A stretch of DNA of 64,000 nt from Leifsonia sp. PS1209 (lineage in GTDB: Bacteria; Actinomycetota; Actinomycetes; Actinomycetales; Microbacteriaceae), in NCBI RefSeq assembly GCF_012317045.1, contig NZ_CP051154.1:1488001-1552000 (forward strand). Direction: 5' to 3'. Numbering within the stretch: position 1 is the stretch's first letter; each line of letters starts with the position of its first letter. The notes beneath the pieces were generated by a model. That model made no database searches and was not told the origin of the DNA. It was given only the letters and a program-made list of their open reading frames with translations. Positions 25,690 to 34,904 of this stretch are shown here, in pieces. The translations under genes and the position numbers were made by a program.

Positions 25690-26664
25690 ATGACATCCAC
25701 GCCACCCAGCCCAGCGAGCGCGTCCAGCGCGGGGCACAGCCGCTTCCCGCTCGCGACGCTGCACACCGCAGCGCACATGTATTACCTCGAAGACGCAACC
25801 CAGTCGGAGATCGCCGGACGGCTCAACGTGTCCCGCCCGACGGTCAGCAGGCTCCTCAGCGAGGCGAGGCGGATCGGCCTGGTGCGCATCGAGATCGTGA
25901 ACCCGCGCGATGCGGAGGTCTCCGACCTGGCGGCTCGGCTCGCGACGAAGCTCGGGCTCGCGAAGGCGTACGTCGCCGCCGGGGACCAGTCGGCGAACCT
26001 GCGCACCGGTCTCTCCGAGCAGGTGGCGACCGCGCTGGCCGACATGGGGCTGAACCCCGGGGATGCGCTGCTGATCGCGTCGGGCAACACCCTCTACGAG
26101 GTGGCCAGGGGACCGCTTCCCGAACTCCCCGGCGTCGTGCTCGTGCCCACCGTCGGCGGCGTGGCGGAGCCGGAGCCGTGGCACCAGACGAACGAGATCG
26201 CCCGGTCGATGGCCGAGCGGACCAGGGCGACGGCGATGTTCCTGTTCGCGGAGGCCATGCCGTCCGCCGCGCTGTACGAGCGCCTGCTCGACGACCCGTC
26301 GTTCCAGCGCGTTCAGGCGCTGTGGGCGTCGGCCACCGGCGCGCTGCTCGGCATCGGCGCGCCGCCGCTGACCCGCGCATCCATCTCCCGGTCGGTGCCG
26401 ATGAGCGACGTCGAGCTGCGCAAGGCGGTGGGCGACGTCGCGCTCAACTTCATCGACATCGACGGTCAGCCGGTGGAGTTCGCGGGGAGCGACAGGATGG
26501 TGAGGACGCCGATGGATGCGCTGCGCACCATCCCGCACACCGTCGGCATCGCGGTCGGTGCGGAGAAGGCGGCCGGTATCCGCGCGGCGGCAGCCGGCGG
26601 GCTCATCCGGTCGCTGATCACCGACGAGCGCACGGCCGTGGCGCTGCTCGGCGCGGCGGAGTAA
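25690..26664 (+). CDS. SorC/DeoR-type sugar-responsive regulator
   Basis: A 324-residue regulator of the SorC family. The N-terminal helix-turn-helix ATQSEIAGRLNVSRPTVSRLL (positions 25798-25860, about residues 37-57) is followed by a sugar-phosphate-binding domain (about 75-324). It is divergent from the polyol operon and so probably controls it in response to a phosphorylated intermediate. Start choice: ATG 25597 has a strong GGGAGGGG site, but codons from there to 25690 have low third-position GC and look non-coding, while GC3 rises sharply after ATG 25690. The start therefore remains uncertain. Confidence 0.88.
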   Translation: MTSTPPSPASASSAGHSRFPLATLHTAAHMYYLEDATQSEIAGRLNVSRPTVSRLLSEARRIGLVRIEIVNPRDAEVSDLAARLATKLGLAKAYVAAGDQSANLRTGLSEQVATALADMGLNPGDALLIASGNTLYEVARGPLPELPGVVLVPTVGGVAEPEPWHQTNEIARSMAERTRATAMFLFAEAMPSAALYERLLDDPSFQRVQALWASATGALLGIGAPPLTRASISRSVPMSDVELRKAVGDVALNFIDIDGQPVEFAGSDRMVRTPMDALRTIPHTVGIAVGAEKAAGIRAAAAGGLIRSLITDERTAVALLGAAE

Positions 26665-26693
26665 CGCAGGAGATCCCGGCCGACACGCCGGTG

Positions 26694-26756
26694 CGGTGTC
26701 CGTTCGAGCGGTGATTCACGCGGGTGACGCGCGATTCTCCGCAGGAACGGACACCG
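26694..26756. terminator. Long inverted repeat between convergent genes
   Basis: Perfect 12-base arms CGGTGTCCGTTC (26694-26705) and GAACGGACACCG (26745-26756) flank 39 bases. It lies between the SorC stop and the uracil permease stop and could end transcription both ways. There is no T-run. Its TCCGTTCGAGCGG segment (26699-26711) recurs exactly at 60291-60303. Confidence 0.5.
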
Positions 26757-26804
26757 GATGGAGCCGGGGTCGGAGCAGTGGACAGAGCTGGCTCAGGAAC
26801 CGCG

Positions 26805-28082
26805 TCAGTCGGTGCCGCGCAGGCGGGCGACCGTGCGCATCAGGTGGTAGACCACGATCGCCGCGATGGTGCCGAGCGCGATGCCGTTGAAGGTGAGCTG
26901 GCCGAGGTTGAGCGTGAAGTCCGCGATGCCGACGATGAGGGCCGTGGCGGCGGTGAACTGGTTGACCGGCTTCGAGAAGTCGACCTTGTTGTCGAGCCAG
27001 ATCTTCACACCGATGATGCCGATGAGGCCGTACAGGGCGGTGGTCACGCCGCCGAGCACGCCGGCCGGGATCGTGTTGATGACCGCGCCGATCTTGGGGG
27101 AGAGGCCGAGCAGCACGGCCACGAAGCCCGCCACCCAGTATGCGGCGGTCGAGTAGACGCGGGTCGCGGCCATCACGCCGATGTTCTCGCCGTACGTGGT
27201 CGTTCCCGAGCCGCCGAAGAACCCGGCGATGGTGGTCGCCAGGCCGTCGGCGAACAGGGCGCGGCCGGTGAGCTTGTTCACGGACGGGTCCGTCAGCTGG
27301 GCGACGCCGCGGATGTGTCCGACGTTCTCGGCCACGAGCACCAGCACGACCGGCAGGAACGCGGGGAGGATGCCGAACGTCGCACCGGGGTTCTCGAACG
27401 GGTTCGCCGGGAACGCGAACGTCGGGAAGCCCAGCCAGTCCGCCTTCGCGACGGCGGTGAAGTCGACCTCGCCGACGATCACGGCGAAGATGTAGCCGAC
27501 CACCACGCCGATGAAGATCGACAAGCGGCCGAGCAGCCCCTTGAACAGCACGGTGCAGAGCAGAACGGCGAGCAGCGTGACGATGGCCGTCCACGGCGCC
27601 TTCACGAAGTTGTCCCGGGCGGCGGGCGCCAGGTTGAATCCGATCAGCGCCACGATCGCACCGGCCACCACCGGGGGCATCAGGGCGTCGATCCAGCCGG
27701 TGCCGGTCAGGATCACGATCCCGCCCACGATGGCCAGCAGGATGCCGACGGCGACGATGCCGAACAGGGCCCCGCCCATCCCGTTGCTGGCCGTCGCCGC
27801 CGTGATCGGCGCGATGAAGGCGAACGACGAGCCCAGGTAGCTGGGCAGCCGGTTGCCGGTGATCAGCAGGAACAGGATGGTGCCGATGCCGGAGAAGAGC
27901 AGCGTGGTGCTCGGCGGGAAGTGCGTGAGCACGGGCACGAGGAACGTCGCACCGAACATCGCGACGACGTGCTGGGCGCCCAGACCGATCGTGCGCGGCC
28001 AGGTGAGCCGCTCTCCCGGGAGGACGACGGCCGAGGCCGCGACGTCCTTTCCGTCACCGTGTAGCTTCCAGGGCAGGGGCAT
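26805..28082 (-). CDS. uraA: Uracil/xanthine permease, NCS2 family (UraA-like)
   Basis: A 425-residue nucleobase-proton symporter with about 12-14 hydrophobic helices. Family features include QHVVAMFGATFLVPVL near residue 38, LITGNRLPSYLGSSFAFI near 75, and the segment VLVLVAENVGHIRGV, whose Glu-Asn lies in the substrate site of UraA-type proteins. The NCS2 TTYGENIGVMAATRVYS segment is near residue 295. Uracil is the likely substrate. ATG 28082 has an AAGGA site. It is divergent from a second, AzgA-like nucleobase permease. Confidence 0.9.
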   Translation of the reverse strand: MPLPWKLHGDGKDVAASAVVLPGERLTWPRTIGLGAQHVVAMFGATFLVPVLTHFPPSTTLLFSGIGTILFLLITGNRLPSYLGSSFAFIAPITAATASNGMGGALFGIVAVGILLAIVGGIVILTGTGWIDALMPPVVAGAIVALIGFNLAPAARDNFVKAPWTAIVTLLAVLLCTVLFKGLLGRLSIFIGVVVGYIFAVIVGEVDFTAVAKADWLGFPTFAFPANPFENPGATFGILPAFLPVVLVLVAENVGHIRGVAQLTDPSVNKLTGRALFADGLATTIAGFFGGSGTTTYGENIGVMAATRVYSTAAYWVAGFVAVLLGLSPKIGAVINTIPAGVLGGVTTALYGLIGIIGVKIWLDNKVDFSKPVNQFTAATALIVGIADFTLNLGQLTFNGIALGTIAAIVVYHLMRTVARLRGTD

Positions 28083-28180
28083 GGCGCATCCTTCGCGTCG
28101 TATCGGGGCGTTGCGGGCGTCTAGGCTTATTGGCGCGCGTTCGCGCATGAAAGCCCTCGGAGATACTACGGGAGACGACC

Positions 28181-29635
28181 TTGTCCGCATCGCCTACGAA
28201 CACCGAAACCGCGCCGACGTTCCGCGGCAGGCTCGACCGGTTCTTCGAGATCAGCGCCCGCGGGTCCAACTGGGCCACTGAGCTGCGCGGCGGCGTCCTG
28301 ACCTTCGTGACGATGGCGTACATCGTCATCCTCAACCCGCTGATCCTCGGCGGGACGGAGGATGTGACAGGCCACTCGCTGCAGGGGACGCAGCTCGCGG
28401 CGGTCACCGCGCTGAGCGCCGGTGTGATGACCGTGCTGTTCGGGCTGGTCGCCCGGCTGCCGTTCGCGTTCGCCGCCGGGCTCGGGATCAACTCGTTCCT
28501 CGCGGTCAACGTCGTGAAGATCCTCACCTGGCAGGAGGCGATGGGGCTCGTCGTCATCAACGGCGTCATCATCGTGATCCTCGCGGCCACCGGTCTGCGC
28601 CGCCTGATCTTCAACGCCGTCCCTCCGCAGCTGAAGACGGCGATCACGGTCGGCATCGGCCTGTTCATCGCGTTCATCGGCTTCGTGGACAGCGGTTTCG
28701 TGCGCAGCACCAACATGTCGTCGCCTCCCGTGCAGCTGGGTGAGGCCGGGTCGATCGCCACCGTGCCGACCGTCGTGTTCCTCGTCGCGCTGGTGATCAT
28801 GGCCGTGCTGATGGCCCGCAAGGTCAAGGGTGCGCTGCTGATCGGGATCGTCGCGGCCACCGTCGTCGCGATCGTCGCCGAGGCGATCTTCCACGTCGGG
28901 CCGTCGCTCGGCAAGAACCCGGCAGGCTGGAACCTCACCGTCCCGCAGTTGCCGACCTCGCTCGTCGCACTTCCCGACCTCAGCCTCGTCGGTCAGTTCG
29001 ACGTCGTCGGCTCGTTCGGCCGTATCGGCGCCCTCGCCGCGATCATGCTCATCTTCACCCTCGTCTTCACCAACTTCTTCGACGCGATGGGGTCGATGAC
29101 CGGCCTCGCCCGCAGCGCCGGTCTCGCCAAGGAGGACGGCACCTTCCCGCGCCTGCAGCCCGCGCTCATTGTGGAGGGCGTCGGTGCCATCGTCGGCGGT
29201 GGCACCTCCGCATCGTCGAACACCGTGTTCGTGGAGTCGGCATCCGGCATCGGCGAGGGTGCGAAGACCGGCTTCGCCAGCGTCATCACCGGCGCGCTGT
29301 TCCTGCTCGCGATGTTCTTCACCCCGCTGACCCAGGTGGTCCCGCTGGAGGTCGCAGCAGCCGCCCTTGTGATCGTCGGTGCGCTGATGGTCGTGCAGAT
29401 CAGGCACATCGACTTCTCGGAGTTCTCGAGCGTCCTCCCGGTCTTCCTCACGATCATCGTCATGCCGCTGACGTACTCGATCGCCAACGGCATCGGCGTC
29501 GGCTTCATCAGCTGGGTGCTCGTCCGGTCGCTCTCCGGGAAGGCGCGCGAGATCAGCCCGCTGCTCTGGATCGTCGCTGCCGGCTTCCTGGTCTACTTCG
29601 CCAGGGGTCCGATCGAGGCCGTGCTCCCGCACTAG
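28181..29635 (+). CDS. Guanine/hypoxanthine permease (AzgA-like)
   Basis: A 484-residue purine permease of the AzgA group. Diagnostic segments are ATELRGGVLTFVTMAYIVIL near residue 32, LPFAFAAGLGINSFLA near 98, FFDAMGSMTGLA near 300 and GGGTSASSNTVFVESASGI near 350. It imports adenine, guanine or hypoxanthine with protons. Translation starts at a TTG (28181) with a GGGAG site; no better start is in frame nearby. The 98-base gap to the divergent uracil permease holds TAGGCT near 28121, a possible -10. Confidence 0.9.
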   Translation: MSASPTNTETAPTFRGRLDRFFEISARGSNWATELRGGVLTFVTMAYIVILNPLILGGTEDVTGHSLQGTQLAAVTALSAGVMTVLFGLVARLPFAFAAGLGINSFLAVNVVKILTWQEAMGLVVINGVIIVILAATGLRRLIFNAVPPQLKTAITVGIGLFIAFIGFVDSGFVRSTNMSSPPVQLGEAGSIATVPTVVFLVALVIMAVLMARKVKGALLIGIVAATVVAIVAEAIFHVGPSLGKNPAGWNLTVPQLPTSLVALPDLSLVGQFDVVGSFGRIGALAAIMLIFTLVFTNFFDAMGSMTGLARSAGLAKEDGTFPRLQPALIVEGVGAIVGGGTSASSNTVFVESASGIGEGAKTGFASVITGALFLLAMFFTPLTQVVPLEVAAAALVIVGALMVVQIRHIDFSEFSSVLPVFLTIIVMPLTYSIANGIGVGFISWVLVRSLSGKAREISPLLWIVAAGFLVYFARGPIEAVLPH

Positions 29636-29645
29636 CGAAGATCAG

Positions 29646-29687
29646 CCCCCGATTCCACTCAGGGTGACCCCTGAGCGGAATCGGGGG
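29646..29687 (+). terminator. Strong 18-bp hairpin after the purine permease
   Basis: Arms CCCCCGATTCC-A-CTCAGGG and CCCTGAG-C-GGAATCGGGGG pair over 18 bases with one A-C mismatch and a TGAC loop. No T-run follows. It lies 10 bases after the permease stop, so it probably ends or protects that transcript. Confidence 0.65.
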
Positions 29688-29760
29688 ATAACCGGATGGT
29701 GTGGATGCGCGCCTGCCGATTGACTGGATGCACACCATCGATCGAGGAGAACCAGCACCC

Positions 29761-30039
29761 ATGACCAACGTCGCATATCAGGCTCCCGCCAGGACGCTCA
29801 GCATCACGAGCTTCGTGCTCGGGCTCGCGTCGATCGTCTTCAGCTGGACGTTCGTCGCCCCCATCGCCGGCCTCGTGGTCGGCATCCTGGCGCTCGGCCG
29901 CGAACCGCAGGCGAAGGCGTTCGCCGTCTGGGGCATCGTCCTCAACTCGATCATGCTCGCCGGCGCCGTGTTCGTGGCGCTGCTCGCGGTGATCGGCGTC
30001 GGCGTCGGCCTCGCGTTCCTGCCGCTCGCCTGGCTCTAA
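29761..30039 (+). CDS. DUF4190-type small membrane protein
   Basis: A 92-residue protein with two or three hydrophobic segments. The pattern LSITSFVLGLASIVFSW, then APIAGLVVGILALGR, then AFAVWGIVLNSIML is the DUF4190 signature common in actinobacterial small membrane proteins. The function is unknown. ATG 29761 is preceded by a GAGGAG site about ten bases upstream. It is isolated between a strong hairpin and trmB. Confidence 0.8.
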   Translation: MTNVAYQAPARTLSITSFVLGLASIVFSWTFVAPIAGLVVGILALGREPQAKAFAVWGIVLNSIMLAGAVFVALLAVIGVGVGLAFLPLAWL

Positions 30040-30109
30040 AGCACGCTCCGACCCCCGCGGCTCCGGCCCCCGGACTTTCGCGGTCCCCGGGCCTGGGACA
30101 ATGGAGGAC

Positions 30110-30808
30110 GTGGACGACGAGAAGCAGCAGCAGAGCACCCGCACCCGCAGTTTCGTGACGCGAGGGCGGAAGACCGAGGCGCAGACCCGCGCCATCGACG
30201 AGCTCTGGCCGGTGTACGGCGTCGAGTTCGACGGGCAGCTCCTCGACCTGGATGCGGCGTTCGGCCGCCGGGCGCCGCGCGCGGTCGAGATCGGCTTCGG
30301 CAACGGCGAGAACCTGCTGACGCTCGCCGAGCGGCATCCGGACACCGACTTCCTCGGCGTCGAGGTGCACGGAGCGGGCGTCGGGCGCGTGCTCGGCGAG
30401 ATGCGCGTGCGCGGCATCGAGAACATCCGGGTGGTGCGGCACGACGCCGTCGAGGTGTTCGAGCACGGCCTGGCCGAGCACAGCATCGCCGACGTGATGA
30501 TCTACTTCCCCGACCCGTGGCCGAAGGTCCGCCACCACCGCCGGCGCATCGTGCAGCCGGATGTGGCGAAGCTCATCGTCCGCGCGCTCGCCCCCACCGG
30601 CGTGCTCCGGCTCGCCACCGACTGGGAGCCGTATGCAGAGCACATGATCGCCGTGCTGGATGCGGAGCCCGGCCTGGTGAACACCGCGGGGGAGAGCCTG
30701 TTCATCCCGCGTCCGGAGGACCGCCCCGTCACCAAATTCGAGCAGAGGGGCGAACGGCTCGGGCACGCCATCTTCGATCTGGAGTACCGTCCGGCCGCGC
30801 ATCCGTAG
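30110..30808 (+). CDS. trmB: tRNA (guanine-N7-)-methyltransferase TrmB
   Basis: Methylates G46 in the variable loop of tRNA using S-adenosylmethionine. The SAM-binding loop EIGFGNGENLL lies near residue 62, and the TrmB signature YFPDPWPKVRHHRRR near 135. About 232 residues. I favour GTG 30110 because GACAAT (30097-30102) ends seven bases upstream, the spacing typical of leaderless genes here; ATG 30101 is in frame and would add three residues, but it overlaps that box. The end runs close to the next gene, whose -10 box overlaps the trmB stop. Confidence 0.94.
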   Translation: MDDEKQQQSTRTRSFVTRGRKTEAQTRAIDELWPVYGVEFDGQLLDLDAAFGRRAPRAVEIGFGNGENLLTLAERHPDTDFLGVEVHGAGVGRVLGEMRVRGIENIRVVRHDAVEVFEHGLAEHSIADVMIYFPDPWPKVRHHRRRIVQPDVAKLIVRALAPTGVLRLATDWEPYAEHMIAVLDAEPGLVNTAGESLFIPRPEDRPVTKFEQRGERLGHAIFDLEYRPAAHP

Positions 30809-30811
30809 GAT
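30806..30811 (+). promoter_or_regulatory. -10 box for the aldehyde dehydrogenase gene
   Basis: TAGGAT overlaps the trmB stop codon and ends six bases before the ATG at 30818, giving a probable leaderless transcript. Confidence 0.45.
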
Positions 30812-30817
30812 GGCCGC

Positions 30818-32200
30818 ATGACACCTGCGCAGACCGCCGACGACCTCCGCGCCTTCTTCGATCGCGGCATCACGAAGCCCCTCTCGTGGCGGCTCGCCCA
30901 GTTGCGTGCGCTGCGCAGGATGCTCACCGAGCGTTCGGTCGAGTTCGAGGACGCCCTGCTGTCCGACCTCGGCAAGAACCCGACGGAGTCGCAGATCGCC
31001 GAGCTGGGGTTCGTGGTGGGCGAGATCGACCACATGACCAGGCATCTGCGTCGCTGGCTGCGGCCGAAGCGGGTCGGTGTTCCCGGCGCTCTGCTGCCGG
31101 CCGGCGCATCCATCGTCCGTGAGCCGGTCGGTGTGGTGCTGGTGATCGCCCCGTGGAACTATCCCGTGCAACTGCTTCTCGCTCCCGTCGTCGGCGCTCT
31201 CGCGGCGGGCAACGCCGTGTTGCTGAAGCCGAGCGAGCTGGCCCCTGCGACCTCCTCCGCGATGGCGAGACTGATCCCGGAGTACCTCGACACCCGGGCC
31301 GTCGCCGTGGTCGAGGGCGGCGTCGAGGAGACCACCGGGCTGCTCGCCCAGTGCTGGGACCACATCTTCTTCACCGGCAACGGCAGGGTCGGGCGCATCG
31401 TCGCCGCGGCCGCCGTCGAGCACCTCACGCCCGTCACGCTGGAGCTCGGCGGCAAGTCGCCGGTCTACGTCGACGACACCACCGACCTGGATGCTGCGGC
31501 CCAGCGCATCGCCTGGGGCAAGTTCATGAACGCGGGCCAGACCTGCGTCGCCCCCGACTACGTGCTGGCGACCCCGAGCGTCGCCGCCCGCCTCGCGACC
31601 GCGCTGGCCGCCGCCGTGAGCGACCTCTACGGCGCAGACCCGTCGACCAGCCCCGACTACGGCCGGATCGTCGACGACCGCCAGTTCCAGCGGCTGACGA
31701 CGCTCCTGGATGCGGGCGCGACCGTCACCGGGGGAACCCACGACGCCGCATCCCGCTACCTGGCGCCGACCGTGCTCATCGACGTGCCACGCGACGCCCC
31801 GGTGATGCGGGAGGAGATCTTCGGCCCGATCCTGCCGATCGTCACGGTCGACGGGCTCGACGACGCCATCCGGTACATCGTCTCGGGCGACAAGCCGCTC
31901 GCGCTCTACGTGTTCAGCGAGGACAAGCGGGTGCGCAGGCGCTTCCTGACGGAGACGAGTTCCGGCGCCGTCGGTTTCGGCGTCCCCGCTGCACACCTGG
32001 CCGTCGCGGGGCTGCCGTTCGGCGGGGTCGGCGCCAGTGGCATGGGCGCGTATCACGGCGAGCACTCGCTGCGCACGTTCAGCCACGAGAAGGCGGTGCT
32101 GACGAAATCGCTGAAACCGGACACACTGCGGCTGATCTACCCGCCGTTCACCGAAGCGAAGGACCGGTTCGCCCGCGGGCTGCTCCGCAAGCTCGGCTGA
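30818..32200 (+). CDS. Aldehyde dehydrogenase, class 3-like
   Basis: A 460-residue NAD(P)-dependent aldehyde dehydrogenase. The short N-terminus and the segment [20 protein letters not shown] (about residue 100) are like class 3 (ALDH3) enzymes. The general base Glu is in LELGGKSP (about 210) and the nucleophile Cys in [12 protein letters not shown] (about 244). The cofactor motif FFTGNGRVG lies near 186. It turns aldehydes into acids; which aldehyde is not evident. It follows trmB with an independent -10 box. Confidence 0.93.
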   Translation: MTPAQTADDLRAFFDRGITKPLSWRLAQLRALRRMLTERSVEFEDALLSDLGKNPTESQIAELGFVVGEIDHMTRHLRRWLRPKRVGVPGALLPAGASIVREPVGVVLVIAPWNYPVQLLLAPVVGALAAGNAVLLKPSELAPATSSAMARLIPEYLDTRAVAVVEGGVEETTGLLAQCWDHIFFTGNGRVGRIVAAAAVEHLTPVTLELGGKSPVYVDDTTDLDAAAQRIAWGKFMNAGQTCVAPDYVLATPSVAARLATALAAAVSDLYGADPSTSPDYGRIVDDRQFQRLTTLLDAGATVTGGTHDAASRYLAPTVLIDVPRDAPVMREEIFGPILPIVTVDGLDDAIRYIVSGDKPLALYVFSEDKRVRRRFLTETSSGAVGFGVPAAHLAVAGLPFGGVGASGMGAYHGEHSLRTFSHEKAVLTKSLKPDTLRLIYPPFTEAKDRFARGLLRKLG

Positions 32201-32235
32201 ACCGCTTAGCCCCCGACCGCGCGGGATGCACGGGG

Positions 32236-32241
32236 TAGGCT
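32236..32241 (+). promoter_or_regulatory. -10 box upstream of aspA
   Basis: TAGGCT lies about 70 bases before the aspA GTG, leaving an ordinary leader with a GGAG ribosome-binding site. The -35 region (CCGACC at 32213) is weak. Confidence 0.35.
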
Positions 32242-32311
32242 CGTATCGTCGGTGGCCACGAACGACCGACATCAGAATGCCAACCCAAAACGATAGGCAA
32301 CGGAGCCAAGC

Positions 32312-33859
32312 GTGAATACCCCGACAGCAATGATGGACGAGCCGAAGACCCACCCGATTCCCGTGATCGACGCGTCGCAGAACGTCTCGGACGTTCCCAC
32401 CCCGACCGCGGAAGGCGGCCCCGTCCGCACCGAATCCGACTCGCTCGGCAGCCGGGAGATCCCGGCGGACGCGTACTGGGGCGTGCACACGTCCCGCGCG
32501 CTGGAGAACTTCCAGATCGCCAAGCGTCCCATCTCGGTCTACCCCGATCTGATCGTGGCGCTCGCCAGTGTGAAGCAGGCGGCGGCGCGCGCGAACCTGG
32601 AGATCGGCGTGCTGGACAAGCACAAGGCCGCCCTGATCGACCAGGCCTGCCAGCTCATCATCGACGGCAAGTTCCACGACCAGTTCGTGGTCGGCGTCAT
32701 GCAGGGCGGCGCGGGCACGTCCACGAATATGAACGCCAACGAGGTCATCGCGAACGTCGCGCTCGAACTCGACGGCCACGCCAAGGGCGAGTACCAGTAC
32801 ATCAGCCCGATCGACGACGTCAACCGCAGCCAGAGCACCAACGACACATACCCGACGGCCATCAAGATCGCCCTCACCTTCGCTCTCGGTCACCTGCTCG
32901 ACCAGCTCGCCCAGCTGCGCGACTCGTTCGCGCGGAAGGGCGAGGAGTTCCGGCACGTGCTCAAGGTCGGCCGCACCCAGCTGCAGGATGCGGTCCCGAT
33001 GACGCTCGGGCAGGAGTTCCACGGCTTCGCGACCACGCTCACGGAGGACCACGCCCGTCTCACGGAGACGAAGTGGCTCCTCGCGGAGATCAACCTCGGC
33101 GCGACGGCCATCGGCACCGGGATCACCGCCGACCCCGGATACGCGGCAGCCGCCGTTCGCCACCTCAACGTGATCACCGGCCTCAACCTGGAGACGGCGC
33201 CCGACCTCATCGAGTCGACGAGCGACGCAGGCGCGTTCATGTCGTTCTCCGGTTCGCTGAAGCGCAGTGCCATCAAGCTCTCGAAGATCTGCAACGACCT
33301 GCGCCTGCTGTCGAGCGGCCCGCAGGCCGGCCTCGGCGAGATCAACCTCCCGCCGCGCCAGGCCGGGTCGAGCATCATGCCCGGCAAGGTCAACCCGGTC
33401 ATCCCGGAGGTCGTCAACCAGGTGGCGTTCTCGGTGGCAGGCGCCGACGTGACGGTGACGATGGCCGCCGAGGGCGGTCAGCTCCAGCTGAACGCGTTCG
33501 AGCCCGTCATCGCGCACTCGCTGCTGCAGTCGATCACCTGGATGACGCAGGCCTTCCACACGCTGCGCGTGAACTGCGTGGACGGCATCACCGCGAACGA
33601 GGAGCGTCTCGGAGCGATGGTCGGTTCGTCCGTCGGCGTGATCACGGCGCTCATGCCGCACATCGGATACGCGGCCGCAGCCGCGCTCGCCAAGACGGCG
33701 CTGCTCACCGGAGGCAACGTGGCCGACCTCGTCGTGGAGGCCAAGCTGATGAGCCGTGAGGACGTGACCAGGCTGCTGTCGCCTGCTCGCCTGAGCGGCC
33801 TCGAGGCGATCACCACGGCCATCCCGATCATCGACGCCGGCACCGACCCCACGGCCTAA
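32312..33859 (+). CDS. aspA: Aspartate ammonia-lyase
   Basis: Converts L-aspartate to fumarate and ammonia, 515 residues. The fumarase/aspartase signature GSSIMPGKVNP lies near 354, and the catalytic Ser is in that flexible loop. The contexts GGAGTSTNMNANEVIANVALE and SSGPQAGLGEINLPPRQAG match aspartase rather than class II fumarase. Compared with usual aspartases (about 470 residues) it has about 45 extra N-terminal residues rich in Pro/Thr. The GTG start has a GGAG site; the ATG-ATG at 32330 is an alternative. It faces a hydrolase gene tail to tail. Confidence 0.9.
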   Translation: MNTPTAMMDEPKTHPIPVIDASQNVSDVPTPTAEGGPVRTESDSLGSREIPADAYWGVHTSRALENFQIAKRPISVYPDLIVALASVKQAAARANLEIGVLDKHKAALIDQACQLIIDGKFHDQFVVGVMQGGAGTSTNMNANEVIANVALELDGHAKGEYQYISPIDDVNRSQSTNDTYPTAIKIALTFALGHLLDQLAQLRDSFARKGEEFRHVLKVGRTQLQDAVPMTLGQEFHGFATTLTEDHARLTETKWLLAEINLGATAIGTGITADPGYAAAAVRHLNVITGLNLETAPDLIESTSDAGAFMSFSGSLKRSAIKLSKICNDLRLLSSGPQAGLGEINLPPRQAGSSIMPGKVNPVIPEVVNQVAFSVAGADVTVTMAAEGGQLQLNAFEPVIAHSLLQSITWMTQAFHTLRVNCVDGITANEERLGAMVGSSVGVITALMPHIGYAAAAALAKTALLTGGNVADLVVEAKLMSREDVTRLLSPARLSGLEAITTAIPIIDAGTDPTA

Positions 33860-33863
33860 CGCA

Positions 33864-33894
33864 GGACGCGCGCTGGAACGGAGCGCGGCGCGTC
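33864..33894. terminator. GC-rich hairpin between convergent genes
   Basis: GCGCT (33870-33874) and AGCGC (33882-33886) pair across GGAACGG, and the stem extends through a one-base bulge. It fills the 33-base gap between the aspA stop and the hydrolase stop. Confidence 0.4.
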
Positions 33895-34819
33895 AGTCCT
33901 GGCGCGCCGCCTCCGCGCGCTCTGCGCGGCGGAACAGCGCGACCATGTCGCGAGCGAGCTGATGCGGAGCGGTCTCGCACGGGCTGTGCCCGGTGCTGTA
34001 GACGGCGAGCGTCGCCCCGAGGGCCTGCGCGTTGGCCGCGTGCAGGTGCGTCGGCCACAGGTCGTGGTTGCCGGTGGCGACCAGTATCGGGATGCGCATC
34101 GCTGCGACCCTGCCGCGCACATCCGGAACCCGTTTCATCAGCCCGACGATGTCGTCGACGCTCGACCGGCGGGTGAGGGCGAAGCGCGAGCGCACGAACG
34201 CGAGCCGCGACGGCGGCACCTTGTTCTTGTTCGTGACGATGCCCCAGATCATCAGTCCTGCACCCTGGCGGCCGCCGAGGAACCAGCTCAGCCAGCCGAT
34301 CACCCGCACGCCGCGGAACGCCTGGCCGGGCTCCGGCGGCGTGGTCAGCAGGGTGAGGCTGCGGAACAGCCCGGGATGCTCGATCAGCGCCAGCTGCGCG
34401 AGCACGCCGGCGAACGAGTATCCGAGCACGTGGGCGGGTGGCCCGGACTGCAGGAACGCGACGATGTCGGTGACCAGCAGCTCGTACGTGTAGTGGCCGC
34501 CGGGAACGGGGCCGGCGTCCGCGGACTCGTACTGGCCGGCCAGGTCGAAGCTCTGCACGTGATACCCGGCGGCCACCAGGATCGGCGCCAGCAGGTAGAA
34601 GTCCTCCTTCGAACCCGTCACGCCCGGGATGAGCACCACGCGCGGGTCGGACGGGTCGCCGAGCGACACCACGGCGAGCTCGCCGCTCGGCGCGGCGAAC
34701 CTGCTGAAGACGGCTCCGACCGGCGCGACGGACCAGTCGATGTCGGGAAGACCCGCATCCAGACGCGCAGCGTCGTCGTCGCCTCCGGCGACTCCGGGCC
34801 GCCTCTGTTCGATGGACAC
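33893..34819 (-). CDS. Alpha/beta-hydrolase
   Basis: A 308-residue alpha/beta-hydrolase. The nucleophile elbow GYSFAG (about residue 128) gives Ser. IPGVTGSKEDFY near 64 forms the oxyanion region. The likely acid is in ATGNHDLWP (about 255), and the His is in STGHSPCETAP near 282. The substrate is unknown; relatives include esterases and C-C hydrolases. GTG 34819 lies six bases after TAGCGT, so it is probably leaderless and divergent from the FAH-family gene 86 bases away. Confidence 0.88.
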   Translation of the reverse strand: MSIEQRRPGVAGGDDDAARLDAGLPDIDWSVAPVGAVFSRFAAPSGELAVVSLGDPSDPRVVLIPGVTGSKEDFYLLAPILVAAGYHVQSFDLAGQYESADAGPVPGGHYTYELLVTDIVAFLQSGPPAHVLGYSFAGVLAQLALIEHPGLFRSLTLLTTPPEPGQAFRGVRVIGWLSWFLGGRQGAGLMIWGIVTNKNKVPPSRLAFVRSRFALTRRSSVDDIVGLMKRVPDVRGRVAAMRIPILVATGNHDLWPTHLHAANAQALGATLAVYSTGHSPCETAPHQLARDMVALFRRAERAEAARQD

Positions 34820-34825
34820 CCTTCC

Positions 34826-34898
34826 ACGCTAGCCGACAGGCCGGACCTTTCACGGCATCCAGCGCGTTTTCGTGACCCACCACCGCGCCCGATAGCCT
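34826..34898. promoter_or_regulatory. Two divergent leaderless-type -10 boxes
   Basis: Minus-strand TAGCGT (34826-34831) ends six bases before GTG 34819. Plus-strand TAGCCT (34893-34898) ends six bases before GTG 34905. Confidence 0.45.
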
Positions 34899-34904
34899 GG
34901 GCAG

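Noticed and set aside
29951..33661. A minus-strand open frame of over 1200 codons across trmB, the aldehyde dehydrogenase and aspA.
   Set aside because: It runs antisense through three recognised genes and shows no domain pattern; long empty antisense frames are common at this GC content.
32312..33859. Class II fumarase as the identity of the aspA product.
   Set aside because: The loops NMNANEVIANVALE and GLGEINLPPRQAG are aspartase-like; class II fumarases read differently at both places.
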